Source: an uncultured Lachnospiraceae bacterium
GTDB lineage: Bacteria > Bacillota > Clostridia > Lachnospirales > Lachnospiraceae
Direction of reading: 5' to 3'
Assembly: GCA_944383265.1 (NCBI GenBank)
Contig: CALWOX010000004.1
Coordinates: 162,915-226,914 of the forward strand
Length of the DNA stretch: 64,000 nt
The notes beneath the pieces were generated by a model. The model saw nothing but the letters and a program-made list of their open reading frames with translations, was not told where the DNA came from and made no database searches. This document shows positions 26,528 to 35,573 of the stretch, in pieces; the stretch's first letter is position 1, and the number at the start of each line of letters is the position of its first letter. The position numbers and the translations under genes were made by a program.

Positions 26528-28393
26528 ATGCTTAATATTTCAGAACTGAAGGAAAAGATAAAGCTTCCCGAGGGAAAAAAGGGGAGGAAGGGAAAGAGAT
26601 CCAAAAAGAAAAAAATAATTATATTTATCATAATCATTGTAATAGCAGCCATAGCCTTCAGTATTATAAGAGGACGTTCAAAAGCTTCTGCGGAGCCTGA
26701 GGTTGACGCAAGGAATATAGGCACAGTAGAGAGAGGAAGCGTGACGAAGGAGCTTACATCCTCGGGCTCTCTTGAGGCAAAGGATACCTACGACATAACC
26801 TCCCTTGTGGAAGGAGAGATAATAGAGGCTGACTTCGAGGAGGGAGATATGGTTGAGGAGGGACAGGTGCTCTACCGCATAGACCCTTCCGATATGGAAA
26901 GAGAGCTGGATTCGGCGGACAGATCTCTTGAATCAGCTCAAAAGAGCCTTGAAGACGCCAAAAAAGAATACTCCGATCTCGCGGCGGAATTTTCGGGAAA
27001 TCTTTACAGGTCGAAGGTCTCAGGATATGTAAAGACAATAAATGTCACAAGCGGAGATAATGTCGGAGGCCAGGGCGGAACCGAGATAGGAGAACTCTAT
27101 AACGATACTATAATGGAGGTAAAGATACCTTTTCTTACAGGTGAGGCCAATGCTCTTTCCGTGGGAGCTCAGGGAATCCTTACCATAGCGGATACAGGAG
27201 AGCAGCTTCCCGGACAGATAACCTCCATAGCAAATCTTGAGGAGACACTTACAGGAGGAACCCTTGTAAAGTATGTGACTATACAGGTGGCAAATCCCGG
27301 AGGGCTCAGCACAAGTGACTCTGCGACAGCTCAGTTCGGAGATATATATTCCGCAGGAGAAGGAAGCTTTACGCCATATCTTGAGGAGAGTCTTAAATGT
27401 GATCTCAGCCAGTCCGCAAAGGTGGATACGGTCCTTGTAAAGGAGGGGCAGTTCGTTACCGCGGGAACTCCGTTGTTCTCCCTTACGGCAGATTCTGTTG
27501 AGGATGCTTTAAAGAGTGCGGAGGATGCGGTAGACAACGCTCAGACCGCCTATGACAATGCTGTAGACCAGTACGAGCAGCAGCAGGACAATCTTGAGGA
27601 CTATACCATAACAGCTCCTATATCAGGAACTGTCATAACCAAAAACAGCAAGGTCGGAGACAAGATAAGCCGCTCGGGAGACGCAAACACTACTATGGCA
27701 ATAATCTTTGATCTCTCGGAGCTGACTTTTGAGATGAGCATAGACGAGCTTGACATAAACGATGTGGAGGTAGGACAGGAGGTAGTCATAACAGCTGACG
27801 CCTTTGAGGATCAGACCTATAAAGGCCATGTGACGAATGTGTCAATGAACGGTTCCTATTCAAACGGAGTCACCACTTATCCTGTGACTGTGACTCTCGA
27901 TGAGACAGGAGATCTTATCCCCGGCATGAATGTGGACGGAACTATAATCCTTGACGAGGCTGAGGATACCTTAAGGATACCTTCGGGGGCCCTTCAGCGA
28001 GGAAACATAGTATATGTCAGGGATTCAAGCATAGAATCTGATGAAAGTGAAGGAAAGACAGTAGGTATCTCTGAGGAGTTTTCAACACCTTCGACGGCCT
28101 TCCCGGGAGCGCCTCAGGGAATGTCGGATTCGAAAGAAGCTCAGGGCGATGCGCCTGCACCTGCAGCTATTGCAGGAGCCCCTGATGGATTTACGGCAGT
28201 GAGAGTCGAGACAGGCCTCATCTCCGACGACTATGTTGAGATATTGTCGGGACTTAATGAAGGAGACGAGGTATATGTTGAGGAGACGGATTCAGGCTCA
28301 ACAGGTATGATGTTCGGAATGCCGGGCGGTATGGGCGGCATGGGAGGCGGCCCCTCAGGTGGCGGCGGTATGGGCGGCGGTCCGAGAAGATAG
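26528..28393 (+). CDS. HlyD/MacA-type membrane fusion protein
   Basis: 621 residues. A Lys-rich cytoplasmic start (KGRKGKRSKKKK) precedes one transmembrane helix (IIIFIIIIVIAAIAFSII, about 35-52). Two biotinyl-lipoyl-like halves (ASGSLEAKDTYDITSLVEGEI; DYTITAPISGTVITKNSKVG) flank coiled-coil segments (DRSLESAQKSLEDAKKEY; DAVDNAQTAYDNAVDQYEQQ), then a beta-barrel (VEVGQEVVITADAFEDQTYKGHV). It couples to the ABC pair downstream. The end is an unusual Gly/Met tail with repeated GGMGG units. Its last residues overlap an upstream-extended reading frame of the ATPase gene, but the ATPase start lies 46 nt after the stop. Confidence 0.93.
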   Translation: MLNISELKEKIKLPEGKKGRKGKRSKKKKIIIFIIIIVIAAIAFSIIRGRSKASAEPEVDARNIGTVERGSVTKELTSSGSLEAKDTYDITSLVEGEIIEADFEEGDMVEEGQVLYRIDPSDMERELDSADRSLESAQKSLEDAKKEYSDLAAEFSGNLYRSKVSGYVKTINVTSGDNVGGQGGTEIGELYNDTIMEVKIPFLTGEANALSVGAQGILTIADTGEQLPGQITSIANLEETLTGGTLVKYVTIQVANPGGLSTSDSATAQFGDIYSAGEGSFTPYLEESLKCDLSQSAKVDTVLVKEGQFVTAGTPLFSLTADSVEDALKSAEDAVDNAQTAYDNAVDQYEQQQDNLEDYTITAPISGTVITKNSKVGDKISRSGDANTTMAIIFDLSELTFEMSIDELDINDVEVGQEVVITADAFEDQTYKGHVTNVSMNGSYSNGVTTYPVTVTLDETGDLIPGMNVDGTIILDEAEDTLRIPSGALQRGNIVYVRDSSIESDESEGKTVGISEEFSTPSTAFPGAPQGMSDSKEAQGDAPAPAAIAGAPDGFTAVRVETGLISDDYVEILSGLNEGDEVYVEETDSGSTGMMFGMPGGMGGMGGGPSGGGGMGGGPRR

Positions 28394-28439
28394 ACCGCAA
28401 CCTGAAGTTTATGAACAGTACAGTAAAAGGGTGATATTC

Positions 28440-29267
28440 ATGAAAGAAAAGACCGATGGTTCAAAGATAATAGAATATGATACGGCTAAACGGGAAAAAC
28501 CGAGGCTAAAAGCCGCTGATAAACAGAAAAACAAGGCTTCTGAAAAGACAAAGCAGAAGGACGGAGAGCCTCTTATCGAGCTCAGGAATATATATAAGAT
28601 CTACCACATGGGAGACGAGGACGTCCATGCAAACGACGGCATAAGCCTTAAAATAAACAAGGGAGAGTTTGTGGCAATAGTCGGAAAGTCCGGCTCGGGA
28701 AAATCCACTCTCATGAACATAATAGGCGCATTGGATGTGCCTACCGAGGGAGAATATTTCCTCGGAGGCGAGGATGTATCGGATATGACGGATGATGAGC
28801 TTGCGGATATCAGAAACAGGATGATAGGCTTTATCTTCCAGCAGTACAATCTTCTGCCGAAGCTCAATCTCCTTGAAAATGTGGAGCTTCCCCTGCAATA
28901 TGCGGGGGTAGGACCCGAGGAAAGGCGAGAGAGGGCAATGAAGTCCCTTGAGAGGGTAGGTCTCGAAAAGAAGTGGAAAAACATGCCGAGCCAGCTCTCG
29001 GGAGGACAGCAGCAGCGTGTATCCATAGCGAGAGCCCTTGCAGGGGATCCGTCTCTGATACTTGCAGACGAGCCTACAGGAGCCCTCGATTCAAAAACAG
29101 GAAAGGAGGTCCTTGGCTTTCTCAAGGACTTAAATGCCGAGGGTAATACCATAGTAATGATAACTCACGACCCCTCCATAGCAGTGAACTCAAAGCGAGT
29201 AGTGCAGATAATGGACGGAAAAATAACCTTTGACGGAGACGTGCAAGAATATGCTGCAATCATTTAA
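28440..29267 (+). CDS. MacB-type ABC transporter ATP-binding protein
   Basis: 275 residues from the ATG at 28440; the open frame from 28359 lies in the adaptor gene's Gly/Met tail and is not family-like. An unusual Lys-rich N-terminal extension of about 45 residues precedes the LolD/MacB ATPase. Walker A is GKSGSGKST, the Q-loop FQQYNLLPKL, the signature LSGGQQQR, Walker B LILADEPTGALD, and the switch histidine is in MITHDP. It energises the adjacent permease. The gene overlaps the permease start by 17 nt. Confidence 0.94.
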   Translation: MKEKTDGSKIIEYDTAKREKPRLKAADKQKNKASEKTKQKDGEPLIELRNIYKIYHMGDEDVHANDGISLKINKGEFVAIVGKSGSGKSTLMNIIGALDVPTEGEYFLGGEDVSDMTDDELADIRNRMIGFIFQQYNLLPKLNLLENVELPLQYAGVGPEERRERAMKSLERVGLEKKWKNMPSQLSGGQQQRVSIARALAGDPSLILADEPTGALDSKTGKEVLGFLKDLNAEGNTIVMITHDPSIAVNSKRVVQIMDGKITFDGDVQEYAAII

Positions 29268-30435
29268 GATGGCGATAAAGTCAATAATGGGCAACAAAAT
29301 GCGCTCGTTTTTGACTATGCTTGGAATCATCATAGGAGTGGCATCTGTCATCATACTTGTATCTGTTGTGAACGGATATATGTCCACAGTCATAGAAAGC
29401 TTTGCAAGTATGGGAGTAAACAGGATAAGCGTAAATGTCACAAATACCTCCTCCCGCTCCTTGAGCGAGGATGAGATGTATGCCTTCAGAGACGAAAATA
29501 CAGACCTTTTCGAATACCTTACTCCCAACATAAGTGTAATGATGCCGCTTAAAAACGGAAATGACACCATGTCAAGCTCCGTCAAGGGATATTCCGAGGA
29601 TTACATGGATATAGCCGAGTATGAGATATATTCGGGAAGAAATATTTCATATGCGGATATAGCAGGGCGAAGGCAGGTGGCTGTAATAGGCTACTATACC
29701 GCAACAGAGCTCTTCGGAAGTCCCGATTACGCTGTGGGAGACAGGATAAAGGTGGGAAATACCTCATTAAAGGTAATAGGTGTTATAGAGAGACAGGCTG
29801 AGGATGACGATGATTTCGAGGAGGGGGGGGGAACAGACGACTTTGTTTGGATACCCTATTCTGTAGCTCTTACTATGAACGGCACTTCGGATATCAGCAG
29901 CTACATAATAACGAGCAAGGACACAGATCACGCTGACGAATGCACTGAGAGACTTGAAAGCATGCTTTTTCAGATATTCAGAGACGATGACCTTTATACT
30001 GTCACAGCAAACTCGGAGATGCTTGACGAGCTTAACAAGCAGATAGGAATGATGTCCGCCATGCTCGGAGGAATAGCGGGTATATCCCTTCTCGTTGCCG
30101 GAGTCGGAGTCATGAACATAATGCTTGTCTCCGTTACAGAGAGGACAAGGGAGATAGGCATCAGGAAGGCTCTCGGAGCCAAAAAGTCCGTGATAATGCA
30201 GCAGTTCGTAATAGAGGCTGCAGTCACCTCATCAATAGGAGGTATAATCGGCATAGTATTAGGCGCCGCGGCAACAGGAGCCATAGGTACGGCAATGGGC
30301 ATAGATGCCACGCCTACACCTGCGGCGGTACTGGTCTCCTTCGGAGTGTCAGTGGGAATAGGCCTTCTCTTCGGATATATGCCTGCCGCAAGAGCCGCAA
30401 AGCTTAATCCCATAGATGCCTTAAGGAGCGACTAA
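29251..30435 (+). CDS. MacB-type ABC transporter permease
   Basis: 394 residues from the ATG at 29251; a TTG at 29230 is an alternative. The N-terminal transmembrane helix with the MacB pattern reads MAIKSIMGNKMRSFLTMLGIIIG. A large extracellular MacB_PCD domain follows (about 45-260), then three C-terminal helices and the FtsX core (ILVSVTERTREIGIRKALGAKK). The gene contains a run of nine G (29823-29831) coding EGGGTD, a possible slippage site. With the adaptor and ATPase it forms a MacAB-like exporter for a peptide, lipid or antibiotic; the substrate is unknown. Confidence 0.93.
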   Translation: MLQSFKMAIKSIMGNKMRSFLTMLGIIIGVASVIILVSVVNGYMSTVIESFASMGVNRISVNVTNTSSRSLSEDEMYAFRDENTDLFEYLTPNISVMMPLKNGNDTMSSSVKGYSEDYMDIAEYEIYSGRNISYADIAGRRQVAVIGYYTATELFGSPDYAVGDRIKVGNTSLKVIGVIERQAEDDDDFEEGGGTDDFVWIPYSVALTMNGTSDISSYIITSKDTDHADECTERLESMLFQIFRDDDLYTVTANSEMLDELNKQIGMMSAMLGGIAGISLLVAGVGVMNIMLVSVTERTREIGIRKALGAKKSVIMQQFVIEAAVTSSIGGIIGIVLGAAATGAIGTAMGIDATPTPAAVLVSFGVSVGIGLLFGYMPAARAAKLNPIDALRSD

Positions 30436-30468
30436 AAGTTCCATATTGTAAAATATTATGATATAATT

Positions 30469-30510
30469 AAGCCTGCAATGGAAGCCGTAAGCTTTTATGC
30501 GGGCTTTTTT
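30469..30510 (+). terminator. Terminator of the SLH/MacAB operon
   Basis: AAGCCTGC at 30469-30476 pairs with GCGGGCTT at 30499-30506 (one wobble), followed by a T run. Confidence 0.85.
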
Positions 30511-30548
30511 ATTGTGGAAAAAGATATAAAAATACAAACGGTGAAAAA

Positions 30549-31184
30549 ATGATAATTATAAGAAACGAGAGGAAAGAGGATTTCAGGCTTGTGGAGGAAA
30601 TCACAAGAAGAGCCTTCTATAATATGTACATTCCCGGCTGTGTTGAGCACTACCTGGTGCATATCATGAGAGACCATGAAGACTTTATCCCTGAGCTTGA
30701 CTTTGTAATAGAGCTTGACGGAAAAGTTATAGGAAATATCATGTACACGAAGGCGCTTTTGACGGACGAGTCAGGAAACAAAAAGCAGATATTGACCTTT
30801 GGACCTCTTTGCATAGAGCCTGAGTATCAGAGAAATGGCTATGGAAAGCTTCTGACAGAACACTCCTTTGAAAAGGCACGTAAGCTCGGATACGATGCGG
30901 TAGTCATATTCGGAAGCCCCGCAAACTATGTGTCAAAGGGCTTTAAGAGCTGCAAAAAATATAATGTTTGCGTGGAGGGCGGAAAATTCCCCGCTGCAAT
31001 GATGGTAAAGGAATTGAAGGAGGGTGCGCTGTCAGGAAAAAGGTGGATATATACCGACAGCCCTGTCATGAATATAAGTGAGGAGGCTGCCATGAGCTAT
31101 GATGAGACTCTCCCTTATATGGAAAAGAAGCATATGCCGAGTCAGGAGGAGTTTTATATACTCAGCAATTCATTTCTTGAATAA
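30549..31184 (+). CDS. GNAT-family N-acetyltransferase
   Basis: 211 residues. The acetyl-CoA site is in GPLCIEPEYQRNGYGKLL (the R/Q-x-x-G-x-G/A loop). The start IIIRNERKEDFRLVEEITRRAF and the later segment FGSPANYVSKGFKSC are typical of small acyl-CoA acetyltransferases in anaerobes. The acceptor is unknown. The ribosome binding site is weak (GGTG). It sits alone between a terminator and the YcxB-like gene. Confidence 0.9.
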   Translation: MIIIRNERKEDFRLVEEITRRAFYNMYIPGCVEHYLVHIMRDHEDFIPELDFVIELDGKVIGNIMYTKALLTDESGNKKQILTFGPLCIEPEYQRNGYGKLLTEHSFEKARKLGYDAVVIFGSPANYVSKGFKSCKKYNVCVEGGKFPAAMMVKELKEGALSGKRWIYTDSPVMNISEEAAMSYDETLPYMEKKHMPSQEEFYILSNSFLE

Positions 31185-31232
31185 AGGATAAAATATTTAA
31201 TATATCGAACTATACGGAGGAGTGTTAAATCT

Positions 31233-31814
31233 ATGGAAGCTTTATATGAACTTAAGGTGGAGATAAGCGAAAAGCTTGTAAGCAGTATGCTCAAAAAGGA
31301 TTATCCCCTTTTTATAATGATACTTGTTTTGCTTGTGATCTATAACATGGTGGTAAATCCTATTCAGATAATGGGAGGAGCGGTTTCGTTACCTATGCTC
31401 TGTGTGGGAGCGGCAGTTTTGCTGGTCGCATTTGATCGGATAATAGTAAATAAGAGCATCGTTCCCAAACAGTACAAAAAGTATACCGAGAACTTCGGAA
31501 CATACCAGAACCTTCTGTTTTACAAGGACGGAGTGAATGTGTCCACAGACAGAGACAGCACATATATAGAATACAAAGATATAACAAAGATAGTAAATGC
31601 GGGAAGGACCCTCTACATCTTTTCAACAAAATACAGAGCCCTTATAGTTCCTGCAGAGATCTGCCCCGCAAAGCTTTACGGTGAGCTTTTAAGGCTTAAA
31701 TCCGTCCTTAAGGCTGTGAGGGCGGGAAAGGAAGGATTTGAGCTTTCGGGAGAATCGACAAATAATGAAAAATTGAAGCTCTCAGAATCCGAATCCTCAA
31801 ATAAAAAAGTCTGA
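31233..31814 (+). CDS. YcxB-like membrane protein
   Basis: 193 residues with two adjacent transmembrane helices (about 30-70: LFIMILVLLVIYNMVV and SLPMLCVGAAVLLVAF), then a soluble YcxB-type domain (FYKDGVNVSTDRDSTYIEYKDITKIVNAGRTLYIF). The C-terminus is a Ser/Glu/Lys tail. The function is unknown. CGGAGGAG lies ahead of the ATG. It is followed by rqcH. Confidence 0.72.
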   Translation: MEALYELKVEISEKLVSSMLKKDYPLFIMILVLLVIYNMVVNPIQIMGGAVSLPMLCVGAAVLLVAFDRIIVNKSIVPKQYKKYTENFGTYQNLLFYKDGVNVSTDRDSTYIEYKDITKIVNAGRTLYIFSTKYRALIVPAEICPAKLYGELLRLKSVLKAVRAGKEGFELSGESTNNEKLKLSESESSNKKV

Positions 31815-31848
31815 TGAAAATGTAAATATTAAAAAGGAACTGAAATAA

Positions 31849-33684
31849 ATGGCATACGACGGACTGATAATAGCTGATACAGTAAAGGAGTTGAGAGAGG
31901 CTTTCCTTATGGGCAGCATTACAAAGATAGTGCAGCCTGAGCCGGAGGAGCTTCTTTTGACTGTAAAAAACAACAGAAAAAATATGAAGCTTTATATATC
32001 GGCAAACGCCTCTTTGCCTGTGGTTTATATAACGGAGGAGGAGAGGCCCGCGCCAAAGACCGCCCCTAACTTCTGCATGGCTTTAAGGAAACACATAGGC
32101 GGCGGAAGGATAAAGGATATACGCCAGCCCGACACTGATTTTTTGTCAGACGGACTTGAGCGAGTGATATGCTTTGAGATAGAGCATCTTAACGAAATGG
32201 GCGACAGAGGAGTTGTAAGGCTTTTTGTGGAGCTTATGGGAAAGCATTCCAATATCATACTTGTAAAGGATGATGGAACCATAATAGACGGCATAAAGCA
32301 CATCACCCCCTCCGTAAGCTCTGTGAGGGAGGTCCTTCCCGGAAGAGAATATTTTATTCCCAACTCGGGAGACAAAAAGAATCCCTTAAACGTAAAGACA
32401 GAGGAAGAGTTTACAGCGGATATATCCCGCAAGAATTTAAAATGCGGGAAGGCCCTTAGCGCCTCCTTTACGGGAATAAGCAATATAAGCGCAAGCGAGA
32501 TATGCTTTAGGGCAGGTGTTGACGAGGAAAAGGATGTGGCGGGGCTTTCGGAGATGGAGCTTACGGCTCTCTTTAAAAGCTTTACGGAGATCATGAGTGA
32601 AGTGAAGGAGGGAAGATTTTTTTCAAACATTATATATAATGAAAAGAATGAGCCCGAGGAGTTCTCTGCCATAAGGCTTTGCTGTCTTGAATCGCCTTCC
32701 TACAGAGTAAAGGAATTTGAAAGCATATCAAAGCTCTTGTTTACTTTCTACTCGGAGAGGGCTCAAAGGGGAAGGATAAGGCAAAAATCCGAGGACATAA
32801 GGCATATTTTGAAGGTACTCACTGAAAGGACGGCAAAAAAGCTTGAATTACAGGAGAGACAGCTTGCGGACTCGGGAAAAAAGGAAAAATTCAGGGTCTA
32901 CGGAGAGCTGATAAACACATACGGCTATGAGCTTTCCGGGGGAGAAAAGGAGCTTGTCTGCGAAAATTATTACGATGAAGGCAAAAAAATAAAGATACCT
33001 CTTGACGAGCATATGTCCGCAAAGGATAATGCCAAGAGATATTTTGACAAATATCAGAAAATGAAGAGGACCGAGGAGGCTCTGCTTCCTCAGATAGAGG
33101 AGTCGAGACAGAGGCTTTGGCATCTTGATTCGATATATTCCGCCCTTTCCATAGCGGAGACAGAGGCTGACCTTAATCAGCTGAGAAAGGAGATGCGGGA
33201 CTACGGACTTATACATAAATCTGGCGCTGATGACAGGAAGCAGGCAAAGGGCAAAAAGCAGCAGGAGAAAAAGCTGAGGAAGGAAGAGATGAAGTCCGAG
33301 CCCCTTCACTTTGTCTCTTCGGACGGCATAGATATATACGTTGGGAGAAACAATTATCAAAATGAGGAGATCACCTTTAAACTTGCGGATGGCAACGATT
33401 GGTGGTTCCACGCCAAAAACACAGCGGGCTCTCATGTGATAGCAAGGACAGGGAACAGGGAACTTCCGGATAATACCTGCCTTGAGGCCGCGGCCCTTGC
33501 AGCCTACTATTCAAAGGCTTGCGGAGACGAGAGAAAGAATCTCTCGGAAAAGATAGAAGTGGACTATGTAAAGAAAAAGGAGCTTAAGAGGGTTCCTCAT
33601 GCGGCTCCCGGCTATGTTATATATCACACGAATTACAGCATTATGGTTGAACCGAGAAAAGAAATCAGCTATAATGAAGCTTAA
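31849..33684 (+). CDS. rqcH: Rqc2 homologue RqcH (NFACT family)
   Basis: 611 residues. NFACT-N (MAYDGLIIADTVKELREAF...ISANASLPVVYITEE), two helix-hairpin-helix/coiled-coil segments (EKKLRKEEM, about residues 300-480) and the C-terminal NFACT-R/DUF814 domain (NDWWFHAKNTAGSHVIAR). RqcH binds obstructed 50S subunits and adds C-terminal alanine tails that mark stalled nascent chains for Clp proteases, which fits the presence of clpC at the left edge. The old name is fibronectin-binding protein A homologue. It leads into yicC, gmk and rpoZ. Confidence 0.94.
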   Translation: MAYDGLIIADTVKELREAFLMGSITKIVQPEPEELLLTVKNNRKNMKLYISANASLPVVYITEEERPAPKTAPNFCMALRKHIGGGRIKDIRQPDTDFLSDGLERVICFEIEHLNEMGDRGVVRLFVELMGKHSNIILVKDDGTIIDGIKHITPSVSSVREVLPGREYFIPNSGDKKNPLNVKTEEEFTADISRKNLKCGKALSASFTGISNISASEICFRAGVDEEKDVAGLSEMELTALFKSFTEIMSEVKEGRFFSNIIYNEKNEPEEFSAIRLCCLESPSYRVKEFESISKLLFTFYSERAQRGRIRQKSEDIRHILKVLTERTAKKLELQERQLADSGKKEKFRVYGELINTYGYELSGGEKELVCENYYDEGKKIKIPLDEHMSAKDNAKRYFDKYQKMKRTEEALLPQIEESRQRLWHLDSIYSALSIAETEADLNQLRKEMRDYGLIHKSGADDRKQAKGKKQQEKKLRKEEMKSEPLHFVSSDGIDIYVGRNNYQNEEITFKLADGNDWWFHAKNTAGSHVIARTGNRELPDNTCLEAAALAAYYSKACGDERKNLSEKIEVDYVKKKELKRVPHAAPGYVIYHTNYSIMVEPRKEISYNEA

Positions 33685-33718
33685 ACTTTTACTTTAAACT
33701 ATGGGGGACAGCAAAGCT

Positions 33719-34603
33719 ATGACAGGAATAAACAGCATGACAGGCTTCGGGCGCTGCGAGACCATCACGGATGAGTACCGAATTTTGGTGGAGATAAAAT
33801 CCGTAAATCATCGCTACTTCGACCTGTCTGTTAAAATGCCGCGCAAATTTAACTGCTTTGAGGCACGCATAAGGAATATACTGAAGGAATACATAAGCAG
33901 GGGAAAGACAGATCTTTATATTTTATATGAGGACTATACCGACGCGTCAAAGAGCCTCAAATTCAACAAGGCCATAGCAAAGGAGTATCTCGAGTACTTT
34001 GAGGAGATGGCTTCTGAATTCGGGATAAAGAATGACATCACAGTGTCCAATCTCATGCGCTGTCAGGAGGTGCTCACCATGTCTGACGAGAGTCAGGATG
34101 AGGACAAGCTGTGGGAAATGCTTGAGGCCTCCCTGAGGAGGGCTTGTGAGGATTTCGCCGCCGCAAGGAGCACAGAGGGAGAAAATCTCAAGGAGGACCT
34201 TCTCAAAAAGCTTGAAAGGATATCGGGCTTTGTGAGGGACATAGAGGACTTCTCCCCTTCGGTGGTGGAGGAGTACAGGAGAAAGCTCACGGAAAAGATA
34301 AATGAGATACTTTCGGACAGCTCCGTCGACGAGGCCCGCATAGTCACAGAGGTAAGCATATACGCGGACAAGATCTGCACAGACGAGGAGATGGTAAGGC
34401 TCAAAAGTCATGTGGACAGTATGAAAAACAAGCTCACATCAGGGGGTGCCTGCGGCAGGGAGCTTGATTTTATAGCCCAGGAGATGAACAGGGAGGCCAA
34501 TACGACTCTCTCGAAGGCCAACAGCCTTAAGATAGCGGATACGGCCATAGCCCTTAAATCTGAAATAGAAAAAGTCAGAGAGCAGGTACAAAACATTGAA
34601 TAA
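33719..34603 (+). CDS. YicC/YloC-family endoribonuclease
   Basis: 294 residues from the ATG at 33719, which has GGGGGA about 10 nt upstream; an ATG at 33701 lacks one. The N-terminal YicC domain begins INSMTGFGRCE with VEIKSVNHRYFDLS. The C-terminal DUF1732 domain includes EEMVRLKSHVDS and FIAQEMNREANTTLSKAN. Members are reported as endoribonucleases. It overlaps the gmk start by 8 nt, and the yicC-gmk-rpoZ order is conserved in Firmicutes. Confidence 0.93.
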   Translation: MTGINSMTGFGRCETITDEYRILVEIKSVNHRYFDLSVKMPRKFNCFEARIRNILKEYISRGKTDLYILYEDYTDASKSLKFNKAIAKEYLEYFEEMASEFGIKNDITVSNLMRCQEVLTMSDESQDEDKLWEMLEASLRRACEDFAAARSTEGENLKEDLLKKLERISGFVRDIEDFSPSVVEEYRRKLTEKINEILSDSSVDEARIVTEVSIYADKICTDEEMVRLKSHVDSMKNKLTSGGACGRELDFIAQEMNREANTTLSKANSLKIADTAIALKSEIEKVREQVQNIE

Positions 34604-35219
34604 AAAAGGCATACTTGTAGTTGTGTCGGGCTTTTCGGGGGCCGGAAAAGGTACCCTCATGAAAATGCTCATGGAAAATTATGACAATTATTCTCTCTCC
34701 ATATCGGCTACCACCAGAGCACCGAGAGAGGGTGAGGTCAACGGTAAGGATTACTTCTTTGTTACAAAAGAGGAATTCCAAAGAATGATAAATAACGATG
34801 AGCTTTTGGAGTATGCTCAGTATGTGGACAATTATTACGGGACTCCGAGAAGCTATGTTGAGAGCGAGCTTGAAAAGGGGAAGGATGTTATCCTTGAGAT
34901 AGAGATCCAAGGAGCCCTGAGCATACACGGAAGATACCCCGATTCGCTGCTTATATTTGTGACTCCTCCCTCTGCGAAGGAGCTTAAGAGAAGGCTCATA
35001 AACAGGGGCACGGAGACCGAAGAGAATATCAAAAAGAGACTTAACAGAGCCGCTCAGGAGGCGGTCGGAGTAGAGAATTACGACTATATACTTATAAATG
35101 ATGATCTCAATGAATCTCTGGAAAGACTTCACAAGCTCATTCAGGATCAGCACATGAGAGTATGTCATCAGTTGGATTTTATATCAGATATGAGCAAGCA
35201 GCTCAGAACACTTGAATAA
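34596..35219 (+). CDS. gmk: Guanylate kinase
   Basis: 207 residues. The P-loop GFSGAGKGT, the GMP-binding region SISATTRAPREGEVNGKDYFF, and LEIEIQGALSI are all intact. It phosphorylates GMP to GDP. The start is a TTG at 34596, 8 nt inside the end of yicC, with AGCAGG upstream; no in-frame ATG lies before the P-loop, so the TTG start is well supported. Confidence 0.96.
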   Translation: MNKKGILVVVSGFSGAGKGTLMKMLMENYDNYSLSISATTRAPREGEVNGKDYFFVTKEEFQRMINNDELLEYAQYVDNYYGTPRSYVESELEKGKDVILEIEIQGALSIHGRYPDSLLIFVTPPSAKELKRRLINRGTETEENIKKRLNRAAQEAVGVENYDYILINDDLNESLERLHKLIQDQHMRVCHQLDFISDMSKQLRTLE

Positions 35220-35237
35220 TAAGGAGGAATCAGAATT

Positions 35238-35573
35238 ATGGCAATGTTATATCCCACATACAATGATCTTATAAAGGCGGTGAACAAGACCGTCGAGGAG
35301 GGCGAGGAGCCTGTAGTAAAAAGCAGATATTCCATAGTAGTAGGTACGGCAAAGAGAGCCCGCCAGATAATAGACGGAGCCCCTGTACTTGTTAAGGAGA
35401 CAGAGGACATGAAGCCTCTTTCCGCTGCGGTTGAGGAGTTCTACGAGGGAAAGGTAAGCATAGTTCCTCCTGAGGAGAAGACCGATTCGGAGAGCACTGA
35501 TGAAGCGAAAGATACAGTCTCCGAGGAGAACGAAGAGGTAAAGGCTGAAGAAGGTCAGGAGCAGAGTCTTTAA
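35238..35573 (+). CDS. rpoZ: RNA polymerase omega subunit with acidic tail
   Basis: 111 residues. The omega core is MLYPTYNDLIKAV then SRYSIVVGTAKRARQIIDG, which contacts the beta-prime subunit. From about residue 78 to the end it is a Glu/Asp/Ser/Lys tail, longer than the minimal omega and probably disordered. AAGGAGG precedes the ATG. The stop overlaps the rimO start (TAATG), so translation is coupled. Confidence 0.94.
   Translation: MAMLYPTYNDLIKAVNKTVEEGEEPVVKSRYSIVVGTAKRARQIIDGAPVLVKETEDMKPLSAAVEEFYEGKVSIVPPEEKTDSESTDEAKDTVSEENEEVKAEEGQEQSL

Noticed and set aside
28359..28439. Upstream start for the MacB ATPase
   Set aside because: That stretch translates the adaptor's Gly/Met tail region in another frame; the ATG at 28440 has a ribosome binding site.
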